Positions 25,161-33,818 are shown, numbered from the stretch's first letter. The stretch is 64,000 bases of DNA from Fictibacillus halophilus (GCF_016401385.1 NZ_JAEACF010000001.1:496001-560000), one strand, 5' to 3'. Numbers and translations: made by a program. Notes: generated by a model not told the origin, from the sequence alone.

Positions 25161-25829
25161 ATGAGAAATCAAATTATTTTAATACCAATTTTATTCCTGC
25201 TGAGCAGTTGCTCAGCAGGGAATAACTATGAAAGTGATAAAAAACAAGAGTATAGTGAGAACAAGATTCTAGTTTCATCAAAAGAAGAAACAGATACAAA
25301 ATCAGCTCAACAAACCGATTCTATGATGAAAATGAATAACGATGATGCAAAAAAAGATGAGTCAAATGAGACTGAATCCATTGGTATTCTTCCAACAAAA
25401 ATCGAGATTCCAGCTTTAAAAGTGAGCGCTTCTGTAAATGGACAAGGACTAAACAAAGACGGACAGATGGAAGTGCCAAATAACGGAGAAGATGTTGGTT
25501 GGTATGAGCTGGGTACTAAGCCCGGGGCAAATGGGAATGCAGTTATAGCTGGTCACGTTGATGATTATAAAGGCCCTGCTGTATTTTTCTATTTAAAGAA
25601 CTTGAAAGCAGGTGATCTCATTCATGTTTATGGGAAAGGAAATGAAAAAGTTTCTTTTCAAGTGGAAAAGGTCGTTGCCTATAAAAAAGACGAAGCACCT
25701 TTACGTGTGATATTTGGACCTGGTCAGCAGCCTAGGTTAAACCTCATAACATGTACAGGTGTATATAATAGGAAAAACAATGAACATGAGAAACGGTTGG
25801 TCGTTTATGCAAAACGGATCAAACTATAA
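25161..25829 (+). CDS. Class F-type sortase with lipoprotein signal peptide
   Basis: A sortase of 222 residues. The catalytic residues are His in VIAGHVDD, Cys in NLITCTG and Arg in KRLVVYAKR. Instead of a membrane anchor of the usual sort, the N-terminus is ILIPILFLLSSCSAGN, a lipobox (LSSC), so the mature enzyme should be a lipoprotein with a charged linker of about 60 residues before the catalytic domain. It starts two bases after the stop of the surface-protein gene with no own ribosome binding site, so translation is probably coupled. The pair looks like a single-substrate sortase system. Confidence 0.85.
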   Translation: MRNQIILIPILFLLSSCSAGNNYESDKKQEYSENKILVSSKEETDTKSAQQTDSMMKMNNDDAKKDESNETESIGILPTKIEIPALKVSASVNGQGLNKDGQMEVPNNGEDVGWYELGTKPGANGNAVIAGHVDDYKGPAVFFYLKNLKAGDLIHVYGKGNEKVSFQVEKVVAYKKDEAPLRVIFGPGQQPRLNLITCTGVYNRKNNEHEKRLVVYAKRIKL

Positions 25830-25873
25830 AAAGAGCAGAGACCATCTACTGAAGATGATTCTGCTCTTTATTT
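25828..25873. terminator. Bidirectional terminator
   Basis: AAAGAGCAGA / TCTGCTCTTT arms with a loop that pairs further (ACCATC/GATGAT), flanked by A and T runs. Confidence 0.85.
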
Positions 25874-25907
25874 TAACTATAACATCTGTTTAACTACCAT
25901 TTCTTAA

Positions 25908-26702
25908 TCAATCTCCATTTAGCATGCCGAACACGCCTTTAGCAATGCTGCCTTCATCACTTGATCCACCTCTATGCGGAGCTGCAGCAAACACACGACT
26001 TGCCAAGCGGCTGAACGGAAGAGACTGGATCCAAACGGTTCCCGGTCCTCTTAATGTGGCAAAGAACAAGCCCTCACCGCCAAATAGTGCTGTTTTCACG
26101 CCTTTAACCATTTCAATATTATAATCAACTCCGCTTGTCATAGCAACCAAGCATCCCGTATCTACACGCAGTACTTCGCCAGGTGCCAATTCTCTTTTGT
26201 GAATGGTTCCACCAGCATGAACGAATGCCATCCCATCGCCTTCAAGCTTCTGCATAATAAAACCTTCACCACCGAAGAAGCCTGCTCCAATCTTACGTTG
26301 AAATTCTATGCCGACTGCTACACCTTTCGCAGCGGCTAGAAACGCATCTTTTTGGCAGATCACTTTACCGCCAAGTTCACTTAAATCCATCGGAATGATT
26401 TTTCCAGGATAAGGAGAAGCAAATGAAACATGTTTCTTTTCACGTTCTTCATTCGTAAATGTTGTCATGAATAGACTCTCACCTGTCAGTACGCGTTTGC
26501 CGGCATTGAATAGTTTGCCCATTAAACCAGTGCCGCCTGATGAACCTGACCCGTCTCCAAAGATCGTCTCCATCTCTATGCCGTCTTCCATCATCATTAG
26601 TGCACCAGCTTCAGCGATTACCGTTTCTTTTGGATCTAACTCTACTTCAACGAACTGCATATCATCGCCATAAATTTTATAATCAATCTCGTGGTTATTC
26701 AT
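25908..26702 (-). CDS. AIM24 / TIGR00266 family protein
   Basis: A soluble protein of 264 residues with a Gly-rich beta-structure typical of the AIM24 family (TIGR00266): [17 protein letters not shown] near the start, then [30 protein letters not shown] and [21 protein letters not shown]. The family is widespread but of unknown function, sometimes linked to stress or tellurium resistance loci. The ATG follows GGGGG. It stands alone; no partner genes adjoin it. Confidence 0.85.
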   Translation of the reverse strand: MNNHEIDYKIYGDDMQFVEVELDPKETVIAEAGALMMMEDGIEMETIFGDGSGSSGGTGLMGKLFNAGKRVLTGESLFMTTFTNEEREKKHVSFASPYPGKIIPMDLSELGGKVICQKDAFLAAAKGVAVGIEFQRKIGAGFFGGEGFIMQKLEGDGMAFVHAGGTIHKRELAPGEVLRVDTGCLVAMTSGVDYNIEMVKGVKTALFGGEGLFFATLRGPGTVWIQSLPFSRLASRVFAAAPHRGGSSDEGSIAKGVFGMLNGD

Positions 26703-27175
26703 GTTCTATTCCCCCAATAATGTTTAATCTGTGTTTCATGCTGAGACCCATTCAAACCTCTTTATCCGTTTCTGAGGTGAAATAAGATTTGTGCTTAGTT
26801 AAAATCAACCATACAGCCATTAAAAATATTGAATATCCTATTAGCACAACAATCTTCTTCGTCTATTGACTCATTAACGAACTTTACTCGATAGAATGCA
26901 TTAGATATTACGCACCTGCAGCCTTTTGGTTTCAAAAGTGAAAATATTTTTAAAGAATTTATCATCAGATACTCTGTGCCGATGATTTAACAATTAAGAT
27001 GGTGGAAATCTCCTGCAATCAAACTCGTAATTCTTTGGTCAAACCTGTTAGAAAATATATCAAGGGATTCATAAATATATAAAAACGTAGGTGAGATAAT
27101 CTAACAGCTTTGTTGAATGAAAGGTTCATTAAGATATAGTAAAAGCAGGGGGTAGGGAGAAGGAGTGGCTTCTAT
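26703..27175. other. Long intergenic region with TnrA box and promoter
   Basis: This 473-base stretch has no credible frame. The left 380 bases are AT-rich without recognisable features; the right end carries the promoter and TnrA box of the second tnrA gene. Confidence 0.6.
27090..27140 (+). promoter_or_regulatory. TnrA-activated type promoter of tnrA paralogue B
   Basis: GGTGAGATAATCTAACA (27090-27106) matches the TnrA box TGTNA-N7-TNACA at nine of ten positions. It is followed by a -35 TTGAAT (27113-27118), 16-base spacer and -10 TATAGT (27135-27140). The box centre falls at about -49 relative to the inferred start, the position used by TnrA for activation in B. subtilis. Confidence 0.72.
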
Positions 27176-27514
27176 ATGTCTTTTGAAAATACACCATATA
27201 AAGATAAGAAGGTTATTTCAATAGGTATTGTAAGTGAGTTAACGGGATTAACATTCAGGCAGATTCGTTATTACGAAGAAAGAAAGTTGATCTTCCCGGA
27301 ACGTACTGAAAAAGGGACACGGAAATATTCATTTTCTGATATTGAAAAGCTCGTTGAGATTGCAAACAAACGAGAAGACGGAGTACAAACACATGAAATT
27401 AGAACAGAGATGAAAAAGGAGAAAGAAAAACCTGCAGAGAAGAGTGTGCTAAAAGAAATGCTCCGTGGACAATTCAATGCTCACTTTAAGAACAACCATG
27501 ATCAAACATCATAA
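27176..27514 (+). CDS. tnrA: TnrA-like MerR-family nitrogen regulator (paralogue B)
   Basis: A protein of 112 residues, close in length to B. subtilis TnrA (110). The winged helix reads [35 protein letters not shown] and [19 protein letters not shown], and the C-terminal glutamine-synthetase contact region is RGQFNAHF. It is more like canonical TnrA than paralogue A at 2441-2755, for example in RQIRYYEE and EDGVQT. Its promoter carries a TnrA box at about -49, which predicts autoactivation in nitrogen-poor conditions. The ATG lies 11-12 bases after GGAG. It converges on a short-chain dehydrogenase gene. Confidence 0.9.
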   Translation: MSFENTPYKDKKVISIGIVSELTGLTFRQIRYYEERKLIFPERTEKGTRKYSFSDIEKLVEIANKREDGVQTHEIRTEMKKEKEKPAEKSVLKEMLRGQFNAHFKNNHDQTS

Positions 27515-27543
27515 AAAGGCAGTCCCATGACTACCTCTTTTTG
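27512..27543. terminator. Bidirectional terminator
   Basis: AAAAGG-c-AGTC / GACT-a-CCTcTTTT imperfect stem between convergent tnrA-B and dehydrogenase genes. Confidence 0.65.
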
Positions 27544-28379
27544 TTTCCTACTAGTTTCATTGTTATTATTCTTTCTAACGTCTTCCATGGAACGATTGCT
27601 TTTAGCCATATCGTTAATCTCACACCTCTACCAATCGGATACCGCAGTTTAGGTGTTTTTGTGGCGGTAGCTAGTTTAGTTACTAGCTGTGCGACATCAA
27701 CGGGATCTCCATGATTTCCTTTGCTGCTCTCCATGTTTTTCATCAATGCCTCCATATAAAAATAATAAGGAGACTTAGAACTAATGGTCATGTTGTCAAC
27801 CGAAGACCAGATGTTTGTTTGATAAGATCCAGGTTCAATAAGAACAACATCTATACCGAACGGACGAAGCTCTAAACGCAAACTTTCGCTGTATCCTTCC
27901 AACGCATGCTTAGATGCCGTATAAGGTGATAGACCAGGAAAGCCGAACTTTCCAGATATGCTGCTCATATTAATGATGCGTCCACGCTTGTTTTTACGCA
28001 TGAAGGGAAGAACGGTTTGCGTAATCGCGATAACACCAAACACATTTGTTTCAAACTGAAGACGATATTCATCGATTGGAAGTTCTTCCGAAAAACCGCC
28101 AAGTGCAAATCCTGCATTATTGACTAAAACATCAATGCTAGGAAACTCTTTGATGAAGTCTTTAAAAGTAAGAATAGATTCTGTTGATGTCACGTCCAGA
28201 GCATAAAGATGAATTTGGTCACTTACCTTGTTTTCGTCTGCCAACTTTAATAGAGATTCTGCACGACCGATATTTCGCATCGTACTTATTACGTAGAAAC
28301 CGGCCTTCGCAAGTTCAATTGCACAATGCATACCAAACCCGCTAGATGTGCCAGTCACAATGGCTGTTTTTCTGTTCAT
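27531..28379 (-). CDS. Short-chain dehydrogenase/reductase (SDR)
   Basis: A classical SDR of 282 residues. The cofactor loop TGTSSGFG is at residues 9-16, the structural NNAG motif in DVLVNNAGFALGG, catalytic Ser in INMSSISGKF and the YTASK active site (Tyr-xxx-Lys) in YTASKHALEGYSESLRLEL. The substrate is unknown. The ATG follows GAGGAGA. It lies downstream of a small membrane protein gene on the same strand, separated by a terminator hairpin. Confidence 0.9.
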   Translation of the reverse strand: MNRKTAIVTGTSSGFGMHCAIELAKAGFYVISTMRNIGRAESLLKLADENKVSDQIHLYALDVTSTESILTFKDFIKEFPSIDVLVNNAGFALGGFSEELPIDEYRLQFETNVFGVIAITQTVLPFMRKNKRGRIINMSSISGKFGFPGLSPYTASKHALEGYSESLRLELRPFGIDVVLIEPGSYQTNIWSSVDNMTISSKSPYYFYMEALMKNMESSKGNHGDPVDVAQLVTKLATATKTPKLRYPIGRGVRLTIWLKAIVPWKTLERIITMKLVGNKKR

Positions 28380-28395
28380 TTCATTCTCCTCATAA

Positions 28396-28436
28396 AAAAG
28401 TTCGTTAAGTTATGTACTAAACGTAAACGAACTTTT
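28396..28436 (-). terminator. Terminator of small membrane protein gene
   Basis: On the minus strand AAAAGTTCGTT and AACGAACTTTT form a perfect 11-bp stem with a 19-base loop and further T residues. It lies within the leader of the SDR gene. Confidence 0.75.
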
Positions 28437-28448
28437 CCGAGCATTCAA

Positions 28449-28742
28449 CTATTTATAAGGATTGTGGGGCTTCTTATCTCGATAGTTATAAATAACATAA
28501 ACAAAGCTTGAGTATGATCCGACTGCAGCAACTCCATAGACGATTCCCATTACGATACCAGTCCAAAGACTATGCGGATGTGCAATTAAAACAGATATGA
28601 TTAAGCCCAGCAAACAGGCGATCGTTGGTATCCAAGCAGAGATGTAAGGAAAGAAGATCTTGAGGATTTCAATCATGATGATGATGGCGGGTATAGCAAT
28701 CAATGCATCCCAAAAGTTAGTAAGAATGAACGGGAACTCCAA
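28449..28742 (-). CDS. Small membrane protein of unknown function
   Basis: A protein of 97 residues with three hydrophobic segments (ALIAIPAIIIMIEIL, WIPTIACLLGLIISVLIA and IVMGIVYGVAAVGSYSSFVYV) and a basic C-terminal tail (YRDKKPHNPYK). Size and topology recall phage-type holins, but there are no lysis or phage genes near it. The TTG start follows AAGGAGG by 7-8 bases. It has its own terminator. Confidence 0.6.
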   Translation of the reverse strand: MEFPFILTNFWDALIAIPAIIIMIEILKIFFPYISAWIPTIACLLGLIISVLIAHPHSLWTGIVMGIVYGVAAVGSYSSFVYVIYNYRDKKPHNPYK

Positions 28743-29041
28743 ATAGATGCCTCCTTACCCTTTTTTGCCCTTTATATACTCTATACAGAATACAGCTAAT
28801 CTTTCCTTCTATTTGTCCACATTGTGCAAAAATTTATTTGGTTTTCTCTTTTGTTCATAGATTTGATTCTTACCTGTACACAATGAAAGGATTTCGTCAC
28901 TTTTTTAAATATTACAATATGTAATTTCTCATACACTCTGCCGAAAATTGTTAAACCGCTGTAATCCCCTTACAATGTCTTTGTCATCTCAGCCTGTTAG
29001 TATGGGACAGGTCAGATTAAATAAGAAAAGGGGATGTTACT

Positions 29042-29695
29042 TTGAAAAAAGCAGCAGCAGGATTAGCAATAGCAGGTGTCGTGGCGTTTAATCCGATTGT
29101 GGGTGAAGCAGCTCTAGGTGATCAAACGCTGAAACCTGGGACGCAGCATTCAGATGTACAAGACCTCCAACAAACATTAGACAAAAAAGGATATTTTTCA
29201 TATAGCAAAACAACCGATTATTATGGTAATTATACAACAGATGCCGTAAAGAAATTCCAAGCTGAAAAAGGAATCACAGTGGATGGTATCGCTGGTGATG
29301 AAACATTTAAATCGCTAGGAATTGATGCTACAGAAAGTAATTCTTCAATCGTCGAAGTGGCTAAAAAATACGAAGGAACACCTTATCAGTGGGGTGGAGA
29401 ATCACCGGACGGTTTTGATTGCAGTGGATACTTACAATATATCTTTGATGAAGCAGAGAATGTTGAGTTGCCTCGTACAGTCGATGACATTTATGCAAAA
29501 GGGACAAAAGTTGATTCACCAGCAGTGGGCGATATCGTATTCTTTAATCTAGAGGGAGACGGTCCGAGCCATGCTGGAGTGTATATCGGAAACGACCAAT
29601 TTGTACATGCTTCATCTTCAAAAGGGGTAACAACAGCGGAGCTTAACGGCTCTTACTGGTCAGAAAACTATATTGGAGCAAAAAGCTACGAATAA
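29042..29695 (+). CDS. Secreted NlpC/P60 peptidoglycan DL-endopeptidase with PG-binding domain
   Basis: A secreted hydrolase of 217 residues. A short signal peptide (AAAGLAIAGVVAFNPIVGEA) is followed by a PG_binding_1 domain (about 30-97, KPGTQHSDVQDLQQTLDKKG and AVKKFQAEKGITVDGIAG) and an NlpC/P60 domain (about 107-217). Catalytic Cys lies in FDCSGYL, His in SHAGVYIG and the third residue in FVHASSS. It should cut between D-Glu and meso-diaminopimelate in wall peptides. The TTG start follows AAGGGGAT. The 300 bases upstream have no other gene. Confidence 0.9.
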   Translation: MKKAAAGLAIAGVVAFNPIVGEAALGDQTLKPGTQHSDVQDLQQTLDKKGYFSYSKTTDYYGNYTTDAVKKFQAEKGITVDGIAGDETFKSLGIDATESNSSIVEVAKKYEGTPYQWGGESPDGFDCSGYLQYIFDEAENVELPRTVDDIYAKGTKVDSPAVGDIVFFNLEGDGPSHAGVYIGNDQFVHASSSKGVTTAELNGSYWSENYIGAKSYE

Positions 29696-29697
29696 AA

Positions 29698-29745
29698 CGA
29701 CACAACAAAAACACCTCAATCTTTTGAGGTGTTTTTTGTTGTGTT
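29698..29745. terminator. Strong bidirectional terminator
   Basis: A stem of about 20 bp (CACAACAAAAACACCTCAA with TTGAGGTGTTTTTTGTTGTG) with a 4-base loop between convergent secreted-peptidase genes. Confidence 0.9.
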
Positions 29746-29759
29746 CTATTTCCTTCTGT

Positions 29760-30827
29760 TTACTCGTCTTCATCAACCTCACCAGAACGATTTGTTTGTT
29801 GAGGAAGTGTATCCCAGAAACTTGCATCAGTTGTGTTGATTGAACCATCTGAAATGGTACGAACAGCAGCATCTAATGTTACGACTGTCTGTTTGATCAA
29901 ATAACCATTGCTCTTTTGTCCAAGAGCATAATCTTCTCTATAATGGTCAGACATTCCACGCATTTCAAAAAGAAGAGTAGAAATATCATAACGAACAGCA
30001 GCACCGTTACGTCCGATGTTTTCCCCAGAACCACCATCGTACTTTCCGATATGTCCCCATCCAGTATGATGAATGGCGTTAAATACAACAGCCCCTAATC
30101 GTTTAGATTTTTCAACGACTTCTGGCTTCACCTTTGCATTAGTAGGATAAAGCATAGATCCCGAAACAAGTTGGCCATCCGTTTCGCTTAGCGTTCCTTG
30201 GTGATGTAAATCTATCATGTAATCAATGTTATATTTAGCAAACACATTTTCATGCAGTACACGAGCTTCAGGCTCCATTTCATTTGTTGGCTTATCATGT
30301 TCACGGTTCAAGTCAACTTCATTTGCATTATAACGGGTAAGGTGGCGGTCACCATCAGCTAAGTAATCTTCAAGCGAGAAGTTTACATCGCCCATTGCAC
30401 CATCAGCATTAAGCATCGGTATGACTAAAACATTTACATTGTTCAACAAACCTTTTGTTTTATTAGTACCGAGATGTTTCATGAACTCTAACGCACCTTC
30501 TGTTGTAAGTTGCTCGTTACCATGCTGTTGAGTTAAAAAAAGAATGGTGGGATTATTTGGATTGGATATGTACTTTGCCATGAAGATATCTCGACCTTTT
30601 ACAGTTTGACCGATCACTTCAAGTTTCATTGCATCTTGTTTAGCATCAAGTGTTTTTAGCGTATCAACAAGTTCTTCGTAAGTATGTAGAATAGACGTTT
30701 GTATAGAACCATTTCCTGTACCTGGGCCGTTTCCAACAGCTTGTGCAGGTGAAGCGACAGCATTTAGAGCACTAAAAGCCATTAAGCCAGTCAACGTAAC
30801 TGAAAGAACTTTTCTTTTTACTTTCAA
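29760..30827 (-). CDS. Secreted M14 family zinc carboxypeptidase
   Basis: A secreted metallopeptidase of 355 residues with signal peptide (VLSVTLTGLMAFSALNAVA, cleavage near PAQA). The zinc ligands are visible: His and Glu in QQHGNEQ (HxxE) and His in IDLHHQG; the catalytic Glu lies in LFEMRG near residue 300. The acidic C-terminus ends EVDEDE. TTG at 30827 follows GGAGG by 7 bases; the frame is open 23 codons upstream without a ribosome binding site. It faces a NlpC/P60 hydrolase gene. Confidence 0.88.
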   Translation of the reverse strand: MKVKRKVLSVTLTGLMAFSALNAVASPAQAVGNGPGTGNGSIQTSILHTYEELVDTLKTLDAKQDAMKLEVIGQTVKGRDIFMAKYISNPNNPTILFLTQQHGNEQLTTEGALEFMKHLGTNKTKGLLNNVNVLVIPMLNADGAMGDVNFSLEDYLADGDRHLTRYNANEVDLNREHDKPTNEMEPEARVLHENVFAKYNIDYMIDLHHQGTLSETDGQLVSGSMLYPTNAKVKPEVVEKSKRLGAVVFNAIHHTGWGHIGKYDGGSGENIGRNGAAVRYDISTLLFEMRGMSDHYREDYALGQKSNGYLIKQTVVTLDAAVRTISDGSINTTDASFWDTLPQQTNRSGEVDEDE

Positions 30828-31017
30828 AGTAATACCTCCATAGTTCGAATTTTTAAAAAGTTTTATACATTTAAGTTTACAGTATGCTGAATTCAAATTT
30901 AATAGAGGGTACTACCTATCTTAAAGAATAAGGATGAGAATATAGTTGTGGAAATTTAGAGGCAAACAAGGTAATAAGTAGGATGTAGTAAATGATTATA
31001 AAAAAAGGAGAGATCTA

Positions 31018-31518
31018 TTATCTCCCCGTAACTTGTTCTTTCATATGTCTCTGGATGGGTTTAACTTTTTGTTTTTCTTGACTTCTTCCTCCAAATTTAA
31101 ACACGATAACGCCACCGATAATGACGAGGACTCCTAAAAGCTGCTGAGAGGTAAACGGAATTTTCTCTAGACCGAACAACCCGAGTGAATCCCACATGAG
31201 AGCAGAGCCGAGCTGTGACGTCAGAACGATAGAGATAGCGAATGTTGGACCGAGCAGTTTTGTACCTTGAACTAAACAAACAACAACACCGACCCCGATC
31301 AATCCGCTGAACCAAAACCAAGTTTCCATATTTTTGAGAACAAATAATTCTTTTCCTTCAAAAACAACACCTAGTGCCATTGAGGCTAGAAAGCCCAAAC
31401 CTAGCACAAGGGCTGTAGTCGACCATGTTCCGGCATGGTCATTGACTCGTGTGTTAAAAATATTTTGCAGACCGACAAGTACGCCTGCCAAAATTGCAAA
31501 GAGTATACCGATAAGCAT
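31018..31518 (-). CDS. YdcZ/DUF606 family DMT transporter subunit
   Basis: A membrane protein of 166 residues with five hydrophobic helices. GILFAILAGVLVGLQNIFNTRVN at the N-terminus and SQLGSALMWDSLGLFG near residue 105 match the YdcZ/DUF606 family of half-size DMT transporters. The basic tail (SQEKQKVKPIQRHMKEQ) is cytoplasmic. It is the last gene of an operon with a Crp/Fnr regulator (15 bases upstream) and a second YdcZ gene; the two half-transporters may form a heterodimer. The ATG follows AAAAGGAG. Confidence 0.85.
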   Translation of the reverse strand: MLIGILFAILAGVLVGLQNIFNTRVNDHAGTWSTTALVLGLGFLASMALGVVFEGKELFVLKNMETWFWFSGLIGVGVVVCLVQGTKLLGPTFAISIVLTSQLGSALMWDSLGLFGLEKIPFTSQQLLGVLVIIGGVIVFKFGGRSQEKQKVKPIQRHMKEQVTGR

Positions 31519-31532
31519 TTTGAACGCTCCTT

Positions 31533-32237
31533 TTATTTTTCGTAAATATTTCGATGGTTGGCTAGTTCACTTAAGCCTTCACGATTCTTCACTTCGATAA
31601 AACCTTTATGTCGTTCAACGAGCCCTTCTTTAGAAAGGTGTTGGATGACACGGTTCAGATGACGATAGCTTGTTCCGATTAAGTTTGCAGCATCTATAAG
31701 ATGACTCGTGCTAAGTTTGCCGCTATATAACGCATCTCGTTCGTCAAAACAAACCGACAAAAGGTAGCTCGCAAAACGCACTTCAACCGGATACAGAAGA
31801 TTAAAGCTTAAAGAGCTTGATTTAACAAAAAACTTCTTGGTGATTACGTTCAGCAGAAACTTTAAGAGCGGCGTATGATCGCTTGCGTATTTATTCAACC
31901 ACCGGTGATGAATCGCAATCATGTGAACTTCAGAGACGGCTTCAACTGTATTGATAAAGTCAGTTCCTTGGACGTATTCAATATCCCCAACAACATCAAG
32001 AGGTGTTTTAAATGAAAGAATGAGCGTCTTACCTTCAGGTGAAGTGTTGAAAATCTTCAGTTTTCCTTTTACTAACAAATATAAATGGTTATAAGGATCA
32101 CCTTGTGTACAGATCAATTCACCATGATTATAGCTGTATAGAGTTAGATAGGGTAGAAGATCCTCGTTTAAAATAGGTTTGATTTCGAAAGTCTTCAAAT
32201 AGTACTGAAGCAGCTCAGGGTCGTGAATTTCTCGCAT
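31533..32237 (-). CDS. Crp/Fnr family transcriptional regulator
   Basis: A regulator of 234 residues. The N-terminal cyclic-nucleotide-binding-type beta barrel (about 25-140) contains LICTQGDPYNHLYLLVKGKLKIF and GKTLILSF, but lacks the Arg-Ser cAMP contact of Crp and the Cys cluster of Fnr. The C-terminal winged helix holds the recognition segment LIGTSYRHLNRVIQHLSKEGLV. It resembles the YeiL type. The ligand is unknown. It sits between two YdcZ half-transporter genes. A perfect 14-bp palindrome upstream of the operon is its probable operator. Confidence 0.87.
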   Translation of the reverse strand: MREIHDPELLQYYLKTFEIKPILNEDLLPYLTLYSYNHGELICTQGDPYNHLYLLVKGKLKIFNTSPEGKTLILSFKTPLDVVGDIEYVQGTDFINTVEAVSEVHMIAIHHRWLNKYASDHTPLLKFLLNVITKKFFVKSSSLSFNLLYPVEVRFASYLLSVCFDERDALYSGKLSTSHLIDAANLIGTSYRHLNRVIQHLSKEGLVERHKGFIEVKNREGLSELANHRNIYEK

Positions 32238-32263
32238 TTTACAATCACCTCACTTCATTCTTC

Positions 32264-32689
32264 TTAAAATTTTAAAATGACAACTCCTGCAATCATCATG
32301 GCAATTCCAATAAATTGCGGAACTTTCATTTCTTTTTTTAATACACCAAACCAGCCTTTGCCATCGATCACAAATGTAATCGCTAGCTGCGAGATTAAGA
32401 TTACGGCGATCGTCAACGTCACGCCTATAGAGTGAATGCCGTAAATATTTCCATAGATGACGACTGCAGCAAATGATCCGCCAGTTAAATAGATGGGTCG
32501 TACTTTCTTAAATTCTTTCCATTTTTGATCTTTTACGATCAAAACAATTAGAACGGCTGCGACAAAACCAGTCAATTGAGTAATCGTTGCTGCCTGCCAT
32601 GAGCCAATATCCTGGCTGATCCGTGCGTTCGCTACACCTTGCAGAGTAATAAAGGCGCCGGCTAAAAAAGCAAACACTATTCCTTTCAT
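32264..32689 (-). CDS. YdcZ/DUF606 family DMT transporter subunit
   Basis: A membrane protein of 141 residues with about five helices, starting MKGIVFAFLAGAFITLQGVANARIS and ending at helix VPQFIGIAMMIAGVVILKF. It is a paralogue of the product of the last gene in the operon, with the family motif SQLAITFVIDGKGWFG. ATG at 32689 follows GGGAAGTG; a TTG five codons upstream overlaps that site. First gene of the YdcZ-Crp-YdcZ operon. Confidence 0.85.
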   Translation of the reverse strand: MKGIVFAFLAGAFITLQGVANARISQDIGSWQAATITQLTGFVAAVLIVLIVKDQKWKEFKKVRPIYLTGGSFAAVVIYGNIYGIHSIGVTLTIAVILISQLAITFVIDGKGWFGVLKKEMKVPQFIGIAMMIAGVVILKF

Positions 32690-32726
32690 GTCATCACTTC
32701 CCAATTAAAAATTCTATAACTATTAA

Positions 32727-32764
32727 AGAATAGAAGTGGATCCATTGGGAAGGACATATGTCCT
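32727..32764 (-). promoter_or_regulatory. Promoter and palindromic operator of YdcZ-Crp-YdcZ operon
   Basis: AGGACATATGTCCT (32751-32764) is a perfect 14-bp palindrome. A -10-like TATTCT lies at 32727-32732 on the minus strand. The palindrome centre would be near -38 to -41, the place used by class II Crp/Fnr activators. Confidence 0.55.
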
Positions 32765-32890
32765 AAAACTTTAAAATGTATGTTACACACATGATAATTA
32801 CATGATGAAATGTTCCTTTTCCTTTCCACTTTTACATATTTCGTATAAAATAAAAAGCTGCACGACAATCTCTATGAAAGAGGTAAGAAT

Positions 32891-33808
32891 ATGAAACGTC
32901 TAAAGAATCTATCCAATAAAAATAATAAAAACAATGAACAATCAGCAGAATTTAAGAATCGTGAAAGCTGGTTAAAGATTATTATCATCGGTGCTTTCGC
33001 TCTATTGATCTTTTATAAGATAGCAACAGCACCATTCGTATTCCGCTTTTCAGACTTTATTTCGGTATTTAGTTCGTTGTTCGCTATAACCATCTCACTC
33101 ATTTATTTTAACAAGGTCAGCAAATTAGAGAAGATGATTGAGTCTTTTACCTCCAAAGAGAGAGCTGCTCAGTCGTTTGAGACAACCCCAGCAGTTGCTG
33201 TTGTCGCGGAAGAGCCTGAACAAGAGCAACTAGAGCTCTTTGAGGAAAAGGAAGAACAGCACAAAGTACCTGTTTCTGAAGTAGAAGAAGTAGACGCAAC
33301 AGAAGAAGATGAAAAAGAACAAGAAGTAAAAGAAGAAGTAATAGATGAAGAAGAAATTTGGGAAACGCAGCGTATAAAAGAAGAAGAGCTAGCCAAGATC
33401 GAGATGGATAAAACTCAGATCTATAACGAACTGTTCTCGCGAGCACAGTTAAGCAAGGAAGAAATGACATACTTTAACGAGAAAATCAGAGAAAAAGAAA
33501 CAGAAAGCTTTAACACAAAACAAGAATTGAATCAGTTTAAAGATCGCATTCAAAATGTGTTCAAGAAAACACCTCAATTTTTCCAAAAAAGAGATTCTCG
33601 AATTGAAGGAATCGTTCGTATGATGAACCCGGTCACACTTAAAAACGCAACTCTTGAAGACTTGAATCAACGTATGGATCAAGTGATTGACGTTATTCCG
33701 GAAGAAACACTTAATTCCTTAATAAGAGATGGGTTATTAGATGACACCTATCACCTGACACGCTCAGGCTATCGAGAATTCATTCATGTAAGTAAAACAT
33801 TTCAATAA
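32891..33808 (+). CDS. Membrane-anchored acidic coiled-coil protein of unknown function
   Basis: A protein of 305 residues. After a basic, Asn-rich start come two hydrophobic helices (about 27-47 WLKIIIIGAFALLIFYKI and 50-72 FSDFISVFSSLFAITISLIYF), then a highly acidic, Glu-rich stretch (about 105-165) and a helical region with probable coiled coil (165-230). The C-terminal domain (about 235-305, RIEGIVRMMNPVTLKNATL ... GLLDDTYHLTRSGYREFIHV) looks like a small folded winged-helix-like unit. I recognise no family. The ATG follows AAAGAGG. Monocistronic with its own terminator. Confidence 0.7.
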   Translation: MKRLKNLSNKNNKNNEQSAEFKNRESWLKIIIIGAFALLIFYKIATAPFVFRFSDFISVFSSLFAITISLIYFNKVSKLEKMIESFTSKERAAQSFETTPAVAVVAEEPEQEQLELFEEKEEQHKVPVSEVEEVDATEEDEKEQEVKEEVIDEEEIWETQRIKEEELAKIEMDKTQIYNELFSRAQLSKEEMTYFNEKIREKETESFNTKQELNQFKDRIQNVFKKTPQFFQKRDSRIEGIVRMMNPVTLKNATLEDLNQRMDQVIDVIPEETLNSLIRDGLLDDTYHLTRSGYREFIHVSKTFQ

Positions 33809-33818
33809 TTAATGATAG

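Noticed and set aside
28449..28742. Phage holin
   Set aside because: Only size and helices agree; no endolysin, integrase or structural phage genes are near.
33147..33470. Long minus-strand frame of Leu/Ser repeats opposite the acidic coiled-coil gene
   Set aside because: It is the antisense shadow of GAA/GAG-rich codons; low complexity, no ribosome binding site, and the plus-strand gene is well supported.
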